The notes: generated by a model not told the origin, from the sequence alone. Positions 26,854 through 38,627 are shown, counted from the first letter of the stretch. The stretch: 64,000 nt of DNA from Pseudomonas sichuanensis (GCF_003231305.1 NZ_QKVM01000003.1:1-64000); one strand, 5' to 3'. Numbers and translations: made by a program.

Positions 26854-28962
26854 CTACGCACGCGTCCGGGTGATGCGGACCACCCCGGTCAAGGTGCGCA
26901 GCTTCTTGATCACGCGGGCCAGGTGCACGCGGTCGCGCACGCTGACCACCAGTTGGACCACGCTGATACGGCCGTCGCGTTCGTCCATGCTGATTTTTTC
27001 GATGTTGCCGTCGGCGGCGTTGACGCTGCTGGCCAGGAGGGCGATCAGGCCGCGCTGGTGCTCCAGCTCGACGCGCAGCTCGACATTGAACTCGCCAGCG
27101 ACATCCTTGGCCCAGGAGAGCTGCAGGCACTTCTCTGGGTTATGGCGGATTTCACTGATGTTGCGGCAGTCTTCCAGGTGCACGACCATGCCTTTGCCCG
27201 CTGACAGGTGGCCGACGATCGGGTCGCCCGGGATCGGCGTGCAGCACTTGGCGTAGCTGAGTACCAGGCCCTCGGTGCCACGGATCGTCAGCGGGCCTTC
27301 CGGTGCCGGCAACTCTTCGCCGTCGGCGGACAGCAGGCGGCGGGCGACCACATAGGCCATGCGGTTGCCCAGGCCGATGTCTTCGAGCAGGTCTTCGATC
27401 AGCTCCAGGCGGTACTCGGCGAGAATCGCCTGGATGCGCTCCTGGGGGATTTTCTCCAGGCTGCTGTCGAAGCCGGTCAGTACCTTGTTCAGCAGGCGCT
27501 CGCCGAGGCTGATGGACTCGGAGCGGCGCTGCTGCTTGAGGGCATGACGGATGTGCGTGCGGGCCTTGCCGGTCACCACGAAGTTGAGCCAGGCCGGGTT
27601 CGGGCGGGCGCCCGGGGCGCTGACGATTTCCACGGTCGAGCCGCTTTGCAGCGGTTCGGACAGCGGCGCCAGGCGGCGGTTGATACGGCAGGCGATGCAG
27701 CTGTTGCCCACGTCGGTGTGCACCGCGTAGGCGAAGTCGACGGCGGTGGAGCCTTTGGGCAGCTCCATGATCCGGCCTTTGGGGGTGAAGACGTAGACCT
27801 CGTCCGGGAACAGGTCGATCTTCACGCTCTCGATGAATTCCAGCGAGTTGCCGGCGCGCTGCTGCAGTTCGAGGATGCCCTTTACCCACTGGCGGGCGCG
27901 GGCGTGGCTGCCCTTGGGCTGCTCTTCCTCGTTGGACTTGTACAGCCAGTGCGCGGCAATGCCGTTGTTGGCCATCTCTTCCATTTCGCGGGTGCGGATC
28001 TGGATTTCGATGGGCACGCCGTGCATGCCGAACAGGGTGGTGTGCAGCGACTGGTAGCCGTTGGCCTTGGGGATCGCGATGTAATCCTTGAAGCGCCCCG
28101 GCAGCGGTTTGTACAGGTTGTGCACGGCGCCCAGCACGCGGTAGCAGGTGTCGACCTTGTCGACGACGATGCGAAACGCGTACACATCCATGATTTCGGT
28201 GAAGGCGCGGCGCTTGCCACGCATCTTCTTGTAGATGCCGTAGAGGTGTTTCTGCCGCCCGCTGACCTCGCCCTCGATACCGTCGGCGGCCAGGCAGTTG
28301 GCCAGCGAGGTTTCGATCTTGGCGACGATTTCCTTGCGGTTGCCACGGGCGCTTTTCACCGCGCGGTGGATCAGCGAGGAGCGCATCGGGTGCATGGCCT
28401 TGAAGCCCAGGTCCTCGAACTCCACGCGCACGGTGTGCATCCCCAGGCGGTTGGCGATGGGGGCGTAGATCTCGAGGGTTTCCTTGGCGATGCGCCGGCG
28501 TTTTTCGCCGGACAGCACTTCCAGCGTGCGCATGTTGTGCAGGCGGTCGGCCAGCTTGACCAGGATCACGCGAATGTCGCGGGCCATGGCCATGGCCATT
28601 TTCTGGAAGTTTTCCGCTTGCGCTTCGGCCTTGGTCTCGAAGTTCATCTGGGTCAGCTTGCTGACCCCGTCGACCAGCTCGGCGACGGTTTCGCCGAACT
28701 GCTGGCTCAAGGCTTCCTTGGCGATGCCGGTGTCTTCGATCACGTCGTGCAGCATGGCCGCCATCAGGCTCTGATGGTCCATGTGCATGTCGGCGAGGAT
28801 GCTGGCGACCGCCAGCGGATGCGTCACATAGGGTTCGCCGCTGCGGCGGCGCTGGCCGTCGTGGGCTTGTTCGGCATAGAAGTAGGCCCGGCGAACCAGG
28901 TTGACCTGTTCGGGGCCCAGATAAGTCGACAGCCGTTCGGCGAGGGCTTCTATACCCGGCAT
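26854..28962 (-). CDS. spoT: bifunctional (p)ppGpp synthetase/hydrolase SpoT
   Basis: The product is 702 residues controlling the stringent-response alarmone. The hydrolase domain contains THPL and the metal-binding H72-D73 (LHDVIEDTG). The synthetase domain (about 230-340) has the substrate signatures [23 protein letters not shown] and [12 protein letters not shown] domain (about 385-450) and a C-terminal ACT domain (about 625-702) complete the family layout. rpoZ is 59 bases upstream. Confidence 0.97.
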   Translation of the reverse strand: MPGIEALAERLSTYLGPEQVNLVRRAYFYAEQAHDGQRRRSGEPYVTHPLAVASILADMHMDHQSLMAAMLHDVIEDTGIAKEALSQQFGETVAELVDGVSKLTQMNFETKAEAQAENFQKMAMAMARDIRVILVKLADRLHNMRTLEVLSGEKRRRIAKETLEIYAPIANRLGMHTVRVEFEDLGFKAMHPMRSSLIHRAVKSARGNRKEIVAKIETSLANCLAADGIEGEVSGRQKHLYGIYKKMRGKRRAFTEIMDVYAFRIVVDKVDTCYRVLGAVHNLYKPLPGRFKDYIAIPKANGYQSLHTTLFGMHGVPIEIQIRTREMEEMANNGIAAHWLYKSNEEEQPKGSHARARQWVKGILELQQRAGNSLEFIESVKIDLFPDEVYVFTPKGRIMELPKGSTAVDFAYAVHTDVGNSCIACRINRRLAPLSEPLQSGSTVEIVSAPGARPNPAWLNFVVTGKARTHIRHALKQQRRSESISLGERLLNKVLTGFDSSLEKIPQERIQAILAEYRLELIEDLLEDIGLGNRMAYVVARRLLSADGEELPAPEGPLTIRGTEGLVLSYAKCCTPIPGDPIVGHLSAGKGMVVHLEDCRNISEIRHNPEKCLQLSWAKDVAGEFNVELRVELEHQRGLIALLASSVNAADGNIEKISMDERDGRISVVQLVVSVRDRVHLARVIKKLRTLTGVVRITRTRA

Positions 28963-29021
28963 GGTTTCACCTCTTGCGAAAGAAGAGGGCCTTGCGCCGC
29001 ACGGTGTCGACTGGGCATCAA

Positions 29022-29285
29022 TCAGACGGCCTCGTTGTTCTCGTCCTCGAACGCGGCGAATACCGGATCCTCGGTGACGATTTCTTCGGCGGCGATGAAT
29101 TCGTTGGTGACGATGCCTTCGGCGATTTCACGCAGGGCGACGACGGTTGGCTTGTCGTTTTCCCACGCTACGCGTGGCTCTTTGCCGCCGGTAGCCAGCT
29201 GGCGGGCGCGCTTGGTCGAGAGCATGACCAGCTCAAAGCGGTTATCCACGTGTTCCAGGCAGTCTTCAACAGTTACGCGGGCCAT
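29022..29285 (-). CDS. rpoZ: RNA polymerase omega subunit
   Basis: The product is 87 residues from ATG 29285 after GAGGA. It begins [20 protein letters not shown], the conserved omega N-terminus, and ends in an acidic tail. Omega helps assemble RNA polymerase and is part of a ppGpp site in enterics, which fits its placement before spoT. In many relatives gmk lies directly upstream; here the polyamine module intervenes. Confidence 0.96.
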   Translation of the reverse strand: MARVTVEDCLEHVDNRFELVMLSTKRARQLATGGKEPRVAWENDKPTVVALREIAEGIVTNEFIAAEEIVTEDPVFAAFEDENNEAV

Positions 29286-29409
29286 GGTCTTCCTCAGTAG
29301 CAAATGCGGTAGGCGTGCGCCCATGAATGGGCAGGCGGACTCGATAGTTTAAAAAATCACCAGCCAATAGGGAAGGACTGTTTTCTCTGGAGCCCCATCG
29401 CAAGCACCC

Positions 29410-29433
29410 CGTGGGAACGGGCTTGCCCCGCGA
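29410..29433. repeat. single REP element
   Basis: GTGGGAACGGGCTTGCCCCG plus flanks, without an inverted partner and with one base change from the common core. It sits at the junction between rpoZ and the polyamine module. Confidence 0.7.
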
Positions 29434-29503
29434 AAGCGCCGGAACAGACCGCGTCAAGCCTGAGGCTGACAATAACGTCAGCCAGCCCGCGAACACAACA
29501 GCC

Positions 29504-30376
29504 TCACAGCATCGCGTCGCGCAGCCGCGGGGTCAGCTCCTCGAACAGGGTCTGCACCGAGCGCAACGCGCGGCAATCCGGGCGGGTCAGCAGCCACAGC
29601 TGGGTATCGCAGCCGGGCAGCGGGCCGCTCAGCGCATCGACGCCCGGCAGGGCGTGGACCATGTAGTCGGGCAGTGCCGCCACGCCCAGGCCGGTGCTCA
29701 CCAGCTGGGCAATGGTCGACATGCCGCTGCACTGGTAGCGCGGGCTCAGGCCTGGGTACTGCTGGTTGCGCCAGACCACGGTGGCGTGGTCCTGCATGGA
29801 GTCGTCCGGGGCGATCCACGGCACGCTGGTGGGCGAGCTGTCGAGGCGCTCGCGCAGTTCGGGGCGGCCGCAGATCACGTAGCTGGTCGAGCCCAGGCAG
29901 CGACCGACCAGGTGCTCCGGCGGTGTGTTGGTCAGGCGCAGGGCAATGTCGGCGTCGCGCCGGCTGAGGTTGGCGAAGGTGTTGGAGGTGCCCATTTCCA
30001 GCGAAAGCGCCGGGTAGTTGGGCATGAACTCGGCCAGTGCCGGCAGCAGCAGACTGTGCAGTACCGCCTCGGTGCAGGTCAGGCGCACCGTACCGCTGAC
30101 TACCTGTTCGCCGCTGGTCAGGGCGATGCGCGCGGCGTCCAGCGCCTGCTCGGCACGCTCGGCCTGCTCGGCCAGGGCCTGGGCGGTGTCGGTGGGCAGG
30201 TAGCCCTTGCGGCTCTTGACGAACAGCGCGGTGCCCAGCGCCGATTCGAGCCGGCGAATCGAGCGGAATACCGTCGAAACATCGACTTTGAGCAGTTCGG
30301 CAGCCTTTGCCAGGGAGCGGCCGCGTTCCAGGGCCAGGACCAGTGACAGGTCCGCATGGTTGATCTGATATTGCAT
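29504..30376 (-). CDS. LysR-family transcriptional regulator
   Basis: The product is 290 residues from ATG 30376 (MQYQINHADLSLVLALERG). The N-terminal winged helix (about 5-62) is followed by the effector-binding domain. It is divergent from the gamma-glutamyl-polyamine synthetase-like gene with a 207-base gap, the usual arrangement for a LysR regulator of its neighbour. The inducer is unknown; a polyamine or an intermediate is a reasonable guess. Confidence 0.88.
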   Translation of the reverse strand: MQYQINHADLSLVLALERGRSLAKAAELLKVDVSTVFRSIRRLESALGTALFVKSRKGYLPTDTAQALAEQAERAEQALDAARIALTSGEQVVSGTVRLTCTEAVLHSLLLPALAEFMPNYPALSLEMGTSNTFANLSRRDADIALRLTNTPPEHLVGRCLGSTSYVICGRPELRERLDSSPTSVPWIAPDDSMQDHATVVWRNQQYPGLSPRYQCSGMSTIAQLVSTGLGVAALPDYMVHALPGVDALSGPLPGCDTQLWLLTRPDCRALRSVQTLFEELTPRLRDAML

Positions 30377-30583
30377 TGGTGCACGCTCTGCTTGCCGAAT
30401 TGCCAATGTCTAGTTGCGCTGGAGCCATTTTATAGTGAAACCGCCGGCAGGAATCAATGCACCCGGTCGGCAACCAGCCCCCAACGATGGGCCAGTGAAA
30501 AGAACAACAGCAATTCCATCGTCGCCTTAGCAGGCGTCAGCCGTATCCCCACATCGCCGCTCCGAATCAAAGGATGTACAGCC

Positions 30584-31966
30584 ATGACGTCGGTCTCCCC
30601 GTGCGCCAGTTCTTCCCGCGAGATGAATGAATTCCTGGAAGCCCATCCGGACACCCAGTACGTCGATCTGCTGATCTCCGACATGAACGGCGTGGTGCGC
30701 GGCAAGCGCATCGAGCGCGCCAGCCTGCACAAGGTGTACGAGAAAGGCATCAACCTGCCGGCCTCGTTGTTCGCCCTCGACATCAACGGTTCGACCGTCG
30801 AAAGCACCGGCCTTGGCCTGGACATCGGCGACGCCGATCGCATCTGCTTCCCGATCGCCGGCACGCTGTCCGATGAGCCGTGGCAGAAGCGCCCCACCGC
30901 CCAGCTGCTGATGACCATGCATGAGCTGGACGGTGCGCCGTTCTTCGCCGACCCGCGGGAAGTGCTGCGCCAGGTGGTGAGCAAGTTCGACGACCTGGGC
31001 CTGGATATCTGCGCCGCGTTCGAGCTGGAGTTCTACCTGATCGACCAGGACAACCTCAACGGCCGCCCGCAGCCGCCGCGTTCGCCGATCTCCGGCAAGC
31101 GCCCGCAATCGACCCAGGTGTACCTGATCGACGACCTCGACGAGTACGCCGACTGCCTGCAGGACATGCTCGAAGCCGCCAAGGAGCAGGGCCTGCCTGC
31201 CGACGCGATCGTCAAGGAAAGCGCCCCGGCACAGTTCGAAGTGAACCTGCACCACGTCGCCGACCCGCTGAAGGCCTGCGACTACGCGATCCTGCTCAAG
31301 CGCCTGATCAAGAACGTCGCCTACGACCATGAAATGGACACCACTTTCATGGCCAAGCCCTACCCGGGCCAGGCGGGCAACGGCCTGCACGTGCACATCT
31401 CGCTGCTCGACAAGAAGACCGGCAAGAACATCTTCGCCAGTGACGACCCGCTCGAAAGCGACACCCTGCGCCACGCCGTCGGCGGTGTGCTGGAGACCAT
31501 GCCGGCGTCGATGGCATTCCTCTGCCCGAACATCAACTCGTACCGCCGCTTCGGTGCCCAGTTCTACGTGCCCAATGCGCCGAGCTGGGGTGTGGACAAC
31601 CGCACGGTGGCGGTGCGCGTGCCGAACGACAACCGCGACAACGTGCGTATCGAGCACCGCGTAGCCGGCGCCGATGCCAACCCGTACCTGATGCTCGCCG
31701 CGATCCTGTCCGGTATCCACCATGGCCTGACAAACAAGGTCGAGCCGGGTGCGCCGATCGAGGGCAACTCCTACGAGCAACTGGAGCAAAGCCTGCCGAA
31801 CAACCTGCGCGATGCCCTGCGCGCGCTGGACGACAGTGAAGTGCTCAACCAATACATCAGCCCGGACTACATCGATATCTTCGTGGCCTGCAAAGAGAGC
31901 GAGCTGGCCGAGTTCGAAGTGTCGATCTCCGACCTCGAGTACAACTGGTACCTGCACACGGTGTAA
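30584..31966 (+). CDS. glutamine synthetase-like gamma-glutamyl-polyamine synthetase
   Basis: This is probably the PuuA/SpuI-type enzyme that glutamylates putrescine or another polyamine with ATP. The product is 460 residues from ATG 30584 after AAAGGA. Glutamine synthetase features are visible: a beta-grasp N-terminal region, AAFELEFYLID, the catalytic metal site GNGLHVHISL, and the nucleotide-binding part NDNRDNVRIEHRVAGADANPYL. The adenylylation Tyr motif of GlnA is not seen. PuuD-like hydrolase and transporter genes follow, which supports a polyamine and not an ammonia-assimilation role. Confidence 0.88.
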   Translation: MTSVSPCASSSREMNEFLEAHPDTQYVDLLISDMNGVVRGKRIERASLHKVYEKGINLPASLFALDINGSTVESTGLGLDIGDADRICFPIAGTLSDEPWQKRPTAQLLMTMHELDGAPFFADPREVLRQVVSKFDDLGLDICAAFELEFYLIDQDNLNGRPQPPRSPISGKRPQSTQVYLIDDLDEYADCLQDMLEAAKEQGLPADAIVKESAPAQFEVNLHHVADPLKACDYAILLKRLIKNVAYDHEMDTTFMAKPYPGQAGNGLHVHISLLDKKTGKNIFASDDPLESDTLRHAVGGVLETMPASMAFLCPNINSYRRFGAQFYVPNAPSWGVDNRTVAVRVPNDNRDNVRIEHRVAGADANPYLMLAAILSGIHHGLTNKVEPGAPIEGNSYEQLEQSLPNNLRDALRALDDSEVLNQYISPDYIDIFVACKESELAEFEVSISDLEYNWYLHTV

Positions 31967-31970
31967 GCCC

Positions 31971-32750
31971 ATGAGCGCAATTGCGGTCCCCTTGATCGGT
32001 GTCAGCGCCTGCCGTCAGCAGGTGGGGAAGAACTCGTCGCACACGGTGGGCGACAAGTATGTCGAGGCCGCAGGCTTTGCCGGCCTGCCGCTGATCCTGC
32101 CGGCCCGTGATGGCGGCAGCGACACGCAGGCGCTGCTGGCGCAACTCGACGGCATTCTGTTTACCGGCTCGCCTTCCAATATCGAGCCGCATCATTACAA
32201 TGGCGCGCCCAGCGCGGCAGGCACCCGGCACGACCTTGCGCGTGACCGCCTGACCTTGCCGTTGCTGCAGGCGGCGATTGCCGCCGGGGTGCCGGTGTTC
32301 TGCATTTGTCGTGGTTTCCAGGAATTGAACGTGGCCCTGGGCGGTACCTTGCACCAGCGGGTGCAGGAACTGCCTGGCTACCTGGACCACCGTGAACCTG
32401 AGGACGCACCCCTGGAGGTGCAATACGGCCCTCGTCACCCCGTCGGTGTTGCACCGGGCGGGTTGTTCGAGCGCCTGGGCCTGGCGGCGCAGTTCGAGGT
32501 CAACTCGCTGCACAGCCAGGGCATCGACCGTCTGGCCCCTGGCCTGCGTGTCGAAGCACGGGCCCCGGATGGCCTGATCGAAGCGGTGTCGATGCCGGAT
32601 GCGCCGGGCCTGGTGCTCGGTGTGCAGTGGCACCCGGAATGGCGTTACGCCGAAAACCCGGTTTCGCTGCGCCTGTTCGAGGCGTTCCGCGAGGCCTGCA
32701 TTGCCCACGCTGCACGGGAGGGTGTGCGCTCGAAAACATTCGGGCGTTAG
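31971..32750 (+). CDS. gamma-glutamyl-gamma-aminobutyrate hydrolase (PuuD-like)
   Basis: The product is 259 residues of the class I glutamine amidotransferase/peptidase C26 fold. The catalytic Cys113 lies in FCICRGFQELN; His221 and Glu223 lie in GVQWHPEW. It would release GABA from gamma-glutamyl-GABA at the end of the gamma-glutamyl route. It begins 4 bases after the synthetase stop, so the two are probably coupled. Confidence 0.9.
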   Translation: MSAIAVPLIGVSACRQQVGKNSSHTVGDKYVEAAGFAGLPLILPARDGGSDTQALLAQLDGILFTGSPSNIEPHHYNGAPSAAGTRHDLARDRLTLPLLQAAIAAGVPVFCICRGFQELNVALGGTLHQRVQELPGYLDHREPEDAPLEVQYGPRHPVGVAPGGLFERLGLAAQFEVNSLHSQGIDRLAPGLRVEARAPDGLIEAVSMPDAPGLVLGVQWHPEWRYAENPVSLRLFEAFREACIAHAAREGVRSKTFGR

Positions 32751-32857
32751 CCGAAGGTCGAGGATGACCGTGCCCCCACCGCAAGCTTTCAATGAGTGAA
32801 AGCGGGCCCTCTACGGCGGGCCTGTGAGAACAATTCCAATAGTTACGGCAAATACTC

Positions 32858-34405
32858 ATGAGCAATTACACAGAAGCCGGCCGCCCACCTGATGTGGCAG
32901 CCGACTCGGGCAACAACACCCAAGGCGCCAGCAAAGGCCTGGCCAAGGGCCGCCTGGGCCTTTTGGCCAGCGTGGTGCTGGGCATCTCCACCATTGCCCC
33001 GGTCTACACCCTGACCGGCGCCCTCGGCCCGACCGTGCGCGAAGTCGGCGCCCACCTGCCGGCGGTGTTCATCGTCGGCTTCCTGCCGATGCTGCTGGTG
33101 GCCCTGGGTTACCGCGAGCTGAACTCGGCGGAGCCGGACAGCGGCACCTCGTTCACCTGGTCGGCGCGGGCGTTCGGCCCGATGATCGGCTGGATCGGCG
33201 GTTGGGGGCTGGTGGTCGCCACCACCATCGTGCTGTCCAACCTGGCGGGCGTGGCCGTCGACTTCTTCTACCTGTTCCTGGCCCAGATCACGGGCACCCA
33301 GGAGCTGGCGGCCCTGGCAGACAACCTGCTGATCAACGTCACCACCTGTTGCGTGTTCATCGCCCTGGCGGTGTGGATCTGTTGTCGCGGCATGGCGACG
33401 ACCATGACGGTGCAGTATGGCCTGGTGGCCCTGCAGTTGATGGTGCTGATCGGCTTTGCCTTCGCCGCGTTCAGCGAGTCCACGGCACCTCCGCCGCTGG
33501 CCTTCGACCTGGCCTGGTTCAACCCGTTCGGTGTCGAGTCGTTCTCGGCGTTCGCCGCCGGCCTGTCGTTGTCGATCTTCATTTTCTGGGGCTGGGACGT
33601 GTGCCTGACCGTCAGCGAAGAGTCCGTCGGCAGCGACGAGGTGCCGGGCAAGGCGGCCACCTGGACCGTATTGCTGATCCTGATGCTGTACCTGCTCACC
33701 GCCATCGCCACCCTGCAGTTCGCCGGGATCAGCGACACTGGCCTGGGCCTGGGTAACCCGCGTATCCAGGAGAACGTGTTTGCCCACCTGGCCGGCCCGG
33801 TGATGGGCCCGCTGGCCATCCTGATGTCCATCGCCGTGCTGGCCAGTACGGCCGCATCGCTGCAGTCGACCTTCGTTTCGCCGGCGCGCACCCTGCTTGC
33901 CATGGGTTACTACGGCGCCGTGCCGCAGCGCTTCGCCAGTGTCTGCCCGCGCTCGCAGACCCCGCGTTATGCCACCATCTGCGCCGGCGTCGCCGCGGGC
34001 CTGTTCTACGTGACCATGCGCACCCTGAGCGAGAACGTGCTGGCCGACACCATCACTGCCCTGGGCATGATGATCTGCTTCTACTACTCGCTGACCGCGT
34101 TCGCCTGCGTGTGGTACTTCCGCCACAGCCTGTTCACCAGCGTGCGCCACTTCTTCATGCGCGGCGTGTGCCCGCTGTTGGGTGGGGTGATCTTGTCGGT
34201 GATCTTCGCGCGCACCGCGATCGACAGCGCTTCGCCGGACTTCGGCAGCGGCTCGCATGTCGGCGGGTTGGGCCTGGTGTTCGTGATCGCAGCGATCATC
34301 TCGGCGCTGGGCATCGTGCTGATGCTGCTCTCGCGGTTGCGGGCGCCGGCGTACTTCCTGGGGGCTACCCTGCGTCAGCAGGCGACCATTCAGTTGCAGG
34401 AATAA
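32858..34405 (+). CDS. APC-superfamily amino acid/polyamine transporter
   Basis: The product is 515 residues with about 12 hydrophobic helices. The first helix carries the APC-type motif LGISTIAPVYTLTGALGP. It has a polar N-terminal tail of about 30 residues. It lies downstream of the synthetase and hydrolase on the same strand (107-base gap), so it probably imports the polyamine substrate or a related amino acid. The ribosome site is weak. Confidence 0.87.
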   Translation: MSNYTEAGRPPDVAADSGNNTQGASKGLAKGRLGLLASVVLGISTIAPVYTLTGALGPTVREVGAHLPAVFIVGFLPMLLVALGYRELNSAEPDSGTSFTWSARAFGPMIGWIGGWGLVVATTIVLSNLAGVAVDFFYLFLAQITGTQELAALADNLLINVTTCCVFIALAVWICCRGMATTMTVQYGLVALQLMVLIGFAFAAFSESTAPPPLAFDLAWFNPFGVESFSAFAAGLSLSIFIFWGWDVCLTVSEESVGSDEVPGKAATWTVLLILMLYLLTAIATLQFAGISDTGLGLGNPRIQENVFAHLAGPVMGPLAILMSIAVLASTAASLQSTFVSPARTLLAMGYYGAVPQRFASVCPRSQTPRYATICAGVAAGLFYVTMRTLSENVLADTITALGMMICFYYSLTAFACVWYFRHSLFTSVRHFFMRGVCPLLGGVILSVIFARTAIDSASPDFGSGSHVGGLGLVFVIAAIISALGIVLMLLSRLRAPAYFLGATLRQQATIQLQE

Positions 34406-34421
34406 AAAAGTAGGGGTAGCC

Positions 34422-34476
34422 ATCGCGGGGCAAGCCCGCTCCCACGCATTTCGTGGGAGCGGGCTTGCCCCGCGAT
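34422..34476. repeat. REP pair with a very short loop
   Basis: Arms at 34422-34446 and 34452-34476 are perfect over 25 bases around only 5 bases. It lies between the convergent APC transporter and gmk and marks the right end of the polyamine module. Confidence 0.9.
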
Positions 34477-34482
34477 GATGTC

Positions 34483-35981
<1,499 letters not shown>

Positions 35982-36166
35982 GGGGAGTACCTCGCGTAAT
36001 CGGGTGAACGGGGGGAGCCTTACGGCTGCAAGGCGCAGGATTGTAGCGCAGTGCGGCCCGGGCGCCCAATCCGGCCATGCTACCGCTGCCCCGCCGCCGT
36101 GGTCGGAAAAGGCGACAGGCTGCGCCGGGTGCGACGATAGGCATGTCTTCGCGGGGCGACGGGCTC

Positions 36167-36172
36167 TATAAT
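36167..36172 (+). promoter_or_regulatory. -10 element of the rph promoter
   Basis: A perfect TATAAT lies 37 bases before the rph ATG, in the divergent yicC/rph gap. The -35 region is poor (TGTCTT at 36144-36149 with a 17-base spacer). Confidence 0.5.
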
Positions 36173-36209
36173 GCTCGGCAGATTTAAAGTCCCAGTACAG
36201 GTATCCCAG

Positions 36210-36932
36210 ATGAAACGTCCAAGTGGTCGCGCCGCCGATCAGCTCCGCTCGATCCGCATCACCCGCAACTACACCAAGCACGCCGAGGGGTCGGTACTGG
36301 TCGAGTTCGGTGACACCAAGGTCATCTGCACGGTCAGCGTCGAAAATGGTGTTCCCCGCTTCCTCAAAGGCCAGGGCCAAGGTTGGCTGACCGCCGAGTA
36401 CGGCATGCTGCCGCGTTCCACCGGCGAGCGTAACCAGCGTGAAGCCAGCCGTGGCAAGCAAGGTGGCCGCACCCTGGAAATCCAGCGCCTGATCGGCCGC
36501 TCCCTGCGCGCTGCGCTGGACATGAGCAAGCTTGGCGATATCACCCTGTACGTCGACTGCGACGTGATCCAGGCCGACGGCGGTACCCGCACCGCCTCGA
36601 TCACCGGTGCCATGGTCGCCCTGTGCGATGCCCTGGCCGTGATCAAGAAGCGTGGCGGCCTGAAGGGCGGCAACCCGCTCAAGCACATGATCGCCGCCGT
36701 ATCGGTGGGCATGTACCAGGGCGAAGCGGTGCTCGACCTCGACTACCTGGAAGACTCCGCCGCCGAGACCGACCTCAACGTGGTCATGACCAGCGCCGGC
36801 GGCTTCATCGAAGTGCAGGGCACCGCTGAAGGTGCGCCGTTCCAGCCGGAAGACTTCAACGCCATGCTGGCGCTGGCGCAAAAAGGCATGGGCGAGATCT
36901 TCGAGCTGCAGAACGCCGCACTGGCCGACTGA
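36210..36932 (+). CDS. rph: ribonuclease PH
   Basis: RNase PH is a phosphate-dependent 3'-5' exoribonuclease that trims tRNA 3' ends. The product is 240 residues from ATG 36210 ([13 protein letters not shown]), the family length. The diagnostic stretches [15 protein letters not shown] and [19 protein letters not shown] are intact, and the C-terminus is complete, unlike the frameshifted gene of E. coli K-12. Confidence 0.96.
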   Translation: MKRPSGRAADQLRSIRITRNYTKHAEGSVLVEFGDTKVICTVSVENGVPRFLKGQGQGWLTAEYGMLPRSTGERNQREASRGKQGGRTLEIQRLIGRSLRAALDMSKLGDITLYVDCDVIQADGGTRTASITGAMVALCDALAVIKKRGGLKGGNPLKHMIAAVSVGMYQGEAVLDLDYLEDSAAETDLNVVMTSAGGFIEVQGTAEGAPFQPEDFNAMLALAQKGMGEIFELQNAALAD

Positions 36933-36945
36933 CAGATAGCAATTG

Positions 36946-36962
36946 GGGCCGCTTTGCGGCCC
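36946..36962 (+). terminator. hairpin after rph
   Basis: GGGCCGC (36946-36952) pairs with GCGGCCC (36956-36962) around TTT, beginning 14 bases after the stop. It has no T-tract, and a REP pair follows at once. Confidence 0.5.
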
Positions 36963-37045
36963 ATCGCTGGCAAGCCAGCTCCCACAGGTACGGCGGAAGA
37001 CTTGAGGTCTACGCAGTCGGTGTGGGAGCCGGCTTGCCGGCGATG
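36962..37045. repeat. REP pair, CTGGCAAGCCAGC / CCGGCTTGCCGG variant
   Basis: The arms lie at 36962-36987 and 37021-37045. Each arm is itself palindromic but their cores differ (TGGCAAGCCAGCTCCCACA against TGTGGGAGCCGGCTTGCCGG). It lies between convergent rph and crc. Confidence 0.82.
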
Positions 37046-37070
37046 GGGCGCGAAGCGGCCCCATTGCTTT

Positions 37071-37850
37071 TTAGATGGTCAACGTCCAGTCGTAGTCCAC
37101 GATCAGCGGCGCGTGCCGGGAGAAGCGTGGCTGGCGTGGCAGGCGTGCATTGCGCACGAAGCGGCGCAGGCCTGGGGTGAGGATCTGGTAATCGAACCGG
37201 TAACCCAGGTTCAGCATCTCGGCCTGTTCGTTGTCCGGCCACCAGCTGTACTGGTCGCCTTCACGGCTGACTTCGCGCAGCGCATCGACGTAGCCCATCT
37301 CGCCGGTGATCGCGTCCATCCAGGCGCGCTCTGGCGGCAGGAAGCCGACCGACTGCTGGCTGTCGCGCCAGTTCTTGATGTCGAGCTTCTGCTGCGCGAC
37401 GTAGAACGAGCCGCAATAGATGTATTCGCGACGCTTGCGACGCTGTTTGTCCAGGTACTTGGCGAAGTCGTCCATCAACTTGAACTTCTGGTTCAAGTCT
37501 TCATCGCCGTTCATGCCCGAAGGCAGGAGCAGCGTGGCAATACTTACCTTGTCGAAATCTGCCTGCAGGTAACGCCCGTAACGGTCAACTGTCTCGAAGC
37601 CCAGGCCGGTGATGACTGCCTTGGGCTGCATGCGCGAGTACAGTGCCACGCCACCTTGGGTGGGCACCTCCGCGTCGCAGGCGTAAAGGAAATAGCCATC
37701 GAGCTGGAAAGCTGGGTCGTCGAGTTCAAAGGCCGAGGCGCGGGTATCCTGAAGACAGATGACGTCGGCATTCTGGGCTTGCAGCCAGCTGAGCAATCCA
37801 CGCTCGGCTGCAGCCTGAATGCCATTCACGTTCACACTGATGATCCGCAT
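37071..37850 (-). CDS. crc: catabolite repression control protein Crc
   Basis: Crc is a post-transcriptional co-repressor that works with Hfq on A-rich mRNA motifs to impose carbon preference in pseudomonads. The product is 259 residues from ATG 37850, the expected length. The fold is that of exonuclease III-like EEP proteins, but active-site motifs are altered: LQDT (33-36) where exonucleases have LQET, GSFY (147-150) where GDFN is expected, and SRHAP (244-248) where SDHAP is expected. Loss of nuclease activity is therefore visible in the sequence. Confidence 0.95.
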   Translation of the reverse strand: MRIISVNVNGIQAAAERGLLSWLQAQNADVICLQDTRASAFELDDPAFQLDGYFLYACDAEVPTQGGVALYSRMQPKAVITGLGFETVDRYGRYLQADFDKVSIATLLLPSGMNGDEDLNQKFKLMDDFAKYLDKQRRKRREYIYCGSFYVAQQKLDIKNWRDSQQSVGFLPPERAWMDAITGEMGYVDALREVSREGDQYSWWPDNEQAEMLNLGYRFDYQILTPGLRRFVRNARLPRQPRFSRHAPLIVDYDWTLTI

Positions 37851-37930
37851 AAATGGCCCCAAAAATCTCGTGCGTGTATGATACCCGAGCTCAACACATT
37901 TAGCTAAATCCGTGGTGTCCGGGACCTTTT

Positions 37931-38572
37931 ATGCAGCCGTATCAGCGCGACTTCATTCGTTTTGCCATCGATCGCGGCGTTCTGCGCTTCGGTGAATTCA
38001 CCCTGAAATCGGGGCGTACCAGCCCGTACTTCTTCAATGCCGGCCTGTTCAACACAGCTTCCGCCCTGGCGCAGCTGGGGCGTTGCTACGCGGCGGCCAT
38101 CGTCGACAGCAAGATCCCGTTCGACGTGCTGTTCGGCCCGGCGTACAAGGGCATCCCCCTGGCGGCGGCCACGGCGGTGCAGTTGGCCGAGCACCATCAG
38201 CTCGACGTGCCATGGTGCTTCAACCGCAAGGAAGCCAAGGACCACGGCGAAGGTGGCAGCCTGGTCGGCGCCCCGCTGGCCGGTGACGTACTGATCATCG
38301 ACGACGTGATCACCGCCGGTACCGCCATCCGTGAAGTGATGCAGATCATCAACGCCCAGCAGGCCAAGGCCGCTGGCGTGCTGATCGCACTGAACCGCGA
38401 AGAGCGCGGCAACGGCGAACTGTCGGCGATTCAGGAAGTCGAGCGCGACTTCGGCATTCCGGTGGTCAGCATCGTGTCGCTGACCCAGGTGCTGGAGTTC
38501 CTGGCCGACGATCCGCAACTCAAGCAGCACTTGCCGGCGGTCGAGGCGTATCGCGCCCAGTACGGCATCTGA
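37931..38572 (+). CDS. pyrE: orotate phosphoribosyltransferase
   Basis: PyrE joins orotate to PRPP in pyrimidine synthesis. The product is 213 residues. The PRPP-binding motif [13 protein letters not shown] (about 120-132) and the N-terminal [16 protein letters not shown] are characteristic. It diverges from crc with an 80-base gap holding a TATGAT at 37877-37882. An intrinsic terminator follows the stop. Confidence 0.97.
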   Translation: MQPYQRDFIRFAIDRGVLRFGEFTLKSGRTSPYFFNAGLFNTASALAQLGRCYAAAIVDSKIPFDVLFGPAYKGIPLAAATAVQLAEHHQLDVPWCFNRKEAKDHGEGGSLVGAPLAGDVLIIDDVITAGTAIREVMQIINAQQAKAAGVLIALNREERGNGELSAIQEVERDFGIPVVSIVSLTQVLEFLADDPQLKQHLPAVEAYRAQYGI

Positions 38573-38587
38573 CGCGAACGTGCACAG

Positions 38588-38616
38588 AAAAGGCGACCTC
38601 AGGGTCGCCTTTTTTA
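38588..38616. terminator. bidirectional terminator between pyrE and the zinc-ribbon gene
   Basis: AGGCGACC (38591-38598) pairs with GGTCGCCT (38603-38610) around TCAG, flanked by an A-run on the left and TTTTTT on the right. It serves pyrE on + and the convergent small gene on -. The stem is nearly identical to that at 38959-38982. Confidence 0.9.
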
Positions 38617-38627
38617 TTTCCGTGCTT

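Noticed and set aside
35982..37064. Extension of yicC upstream to a 648-residue protein
   Set aside because: The extra part is antisense to rph, and ATG 35981 gives the exact family length with a ribosome site.
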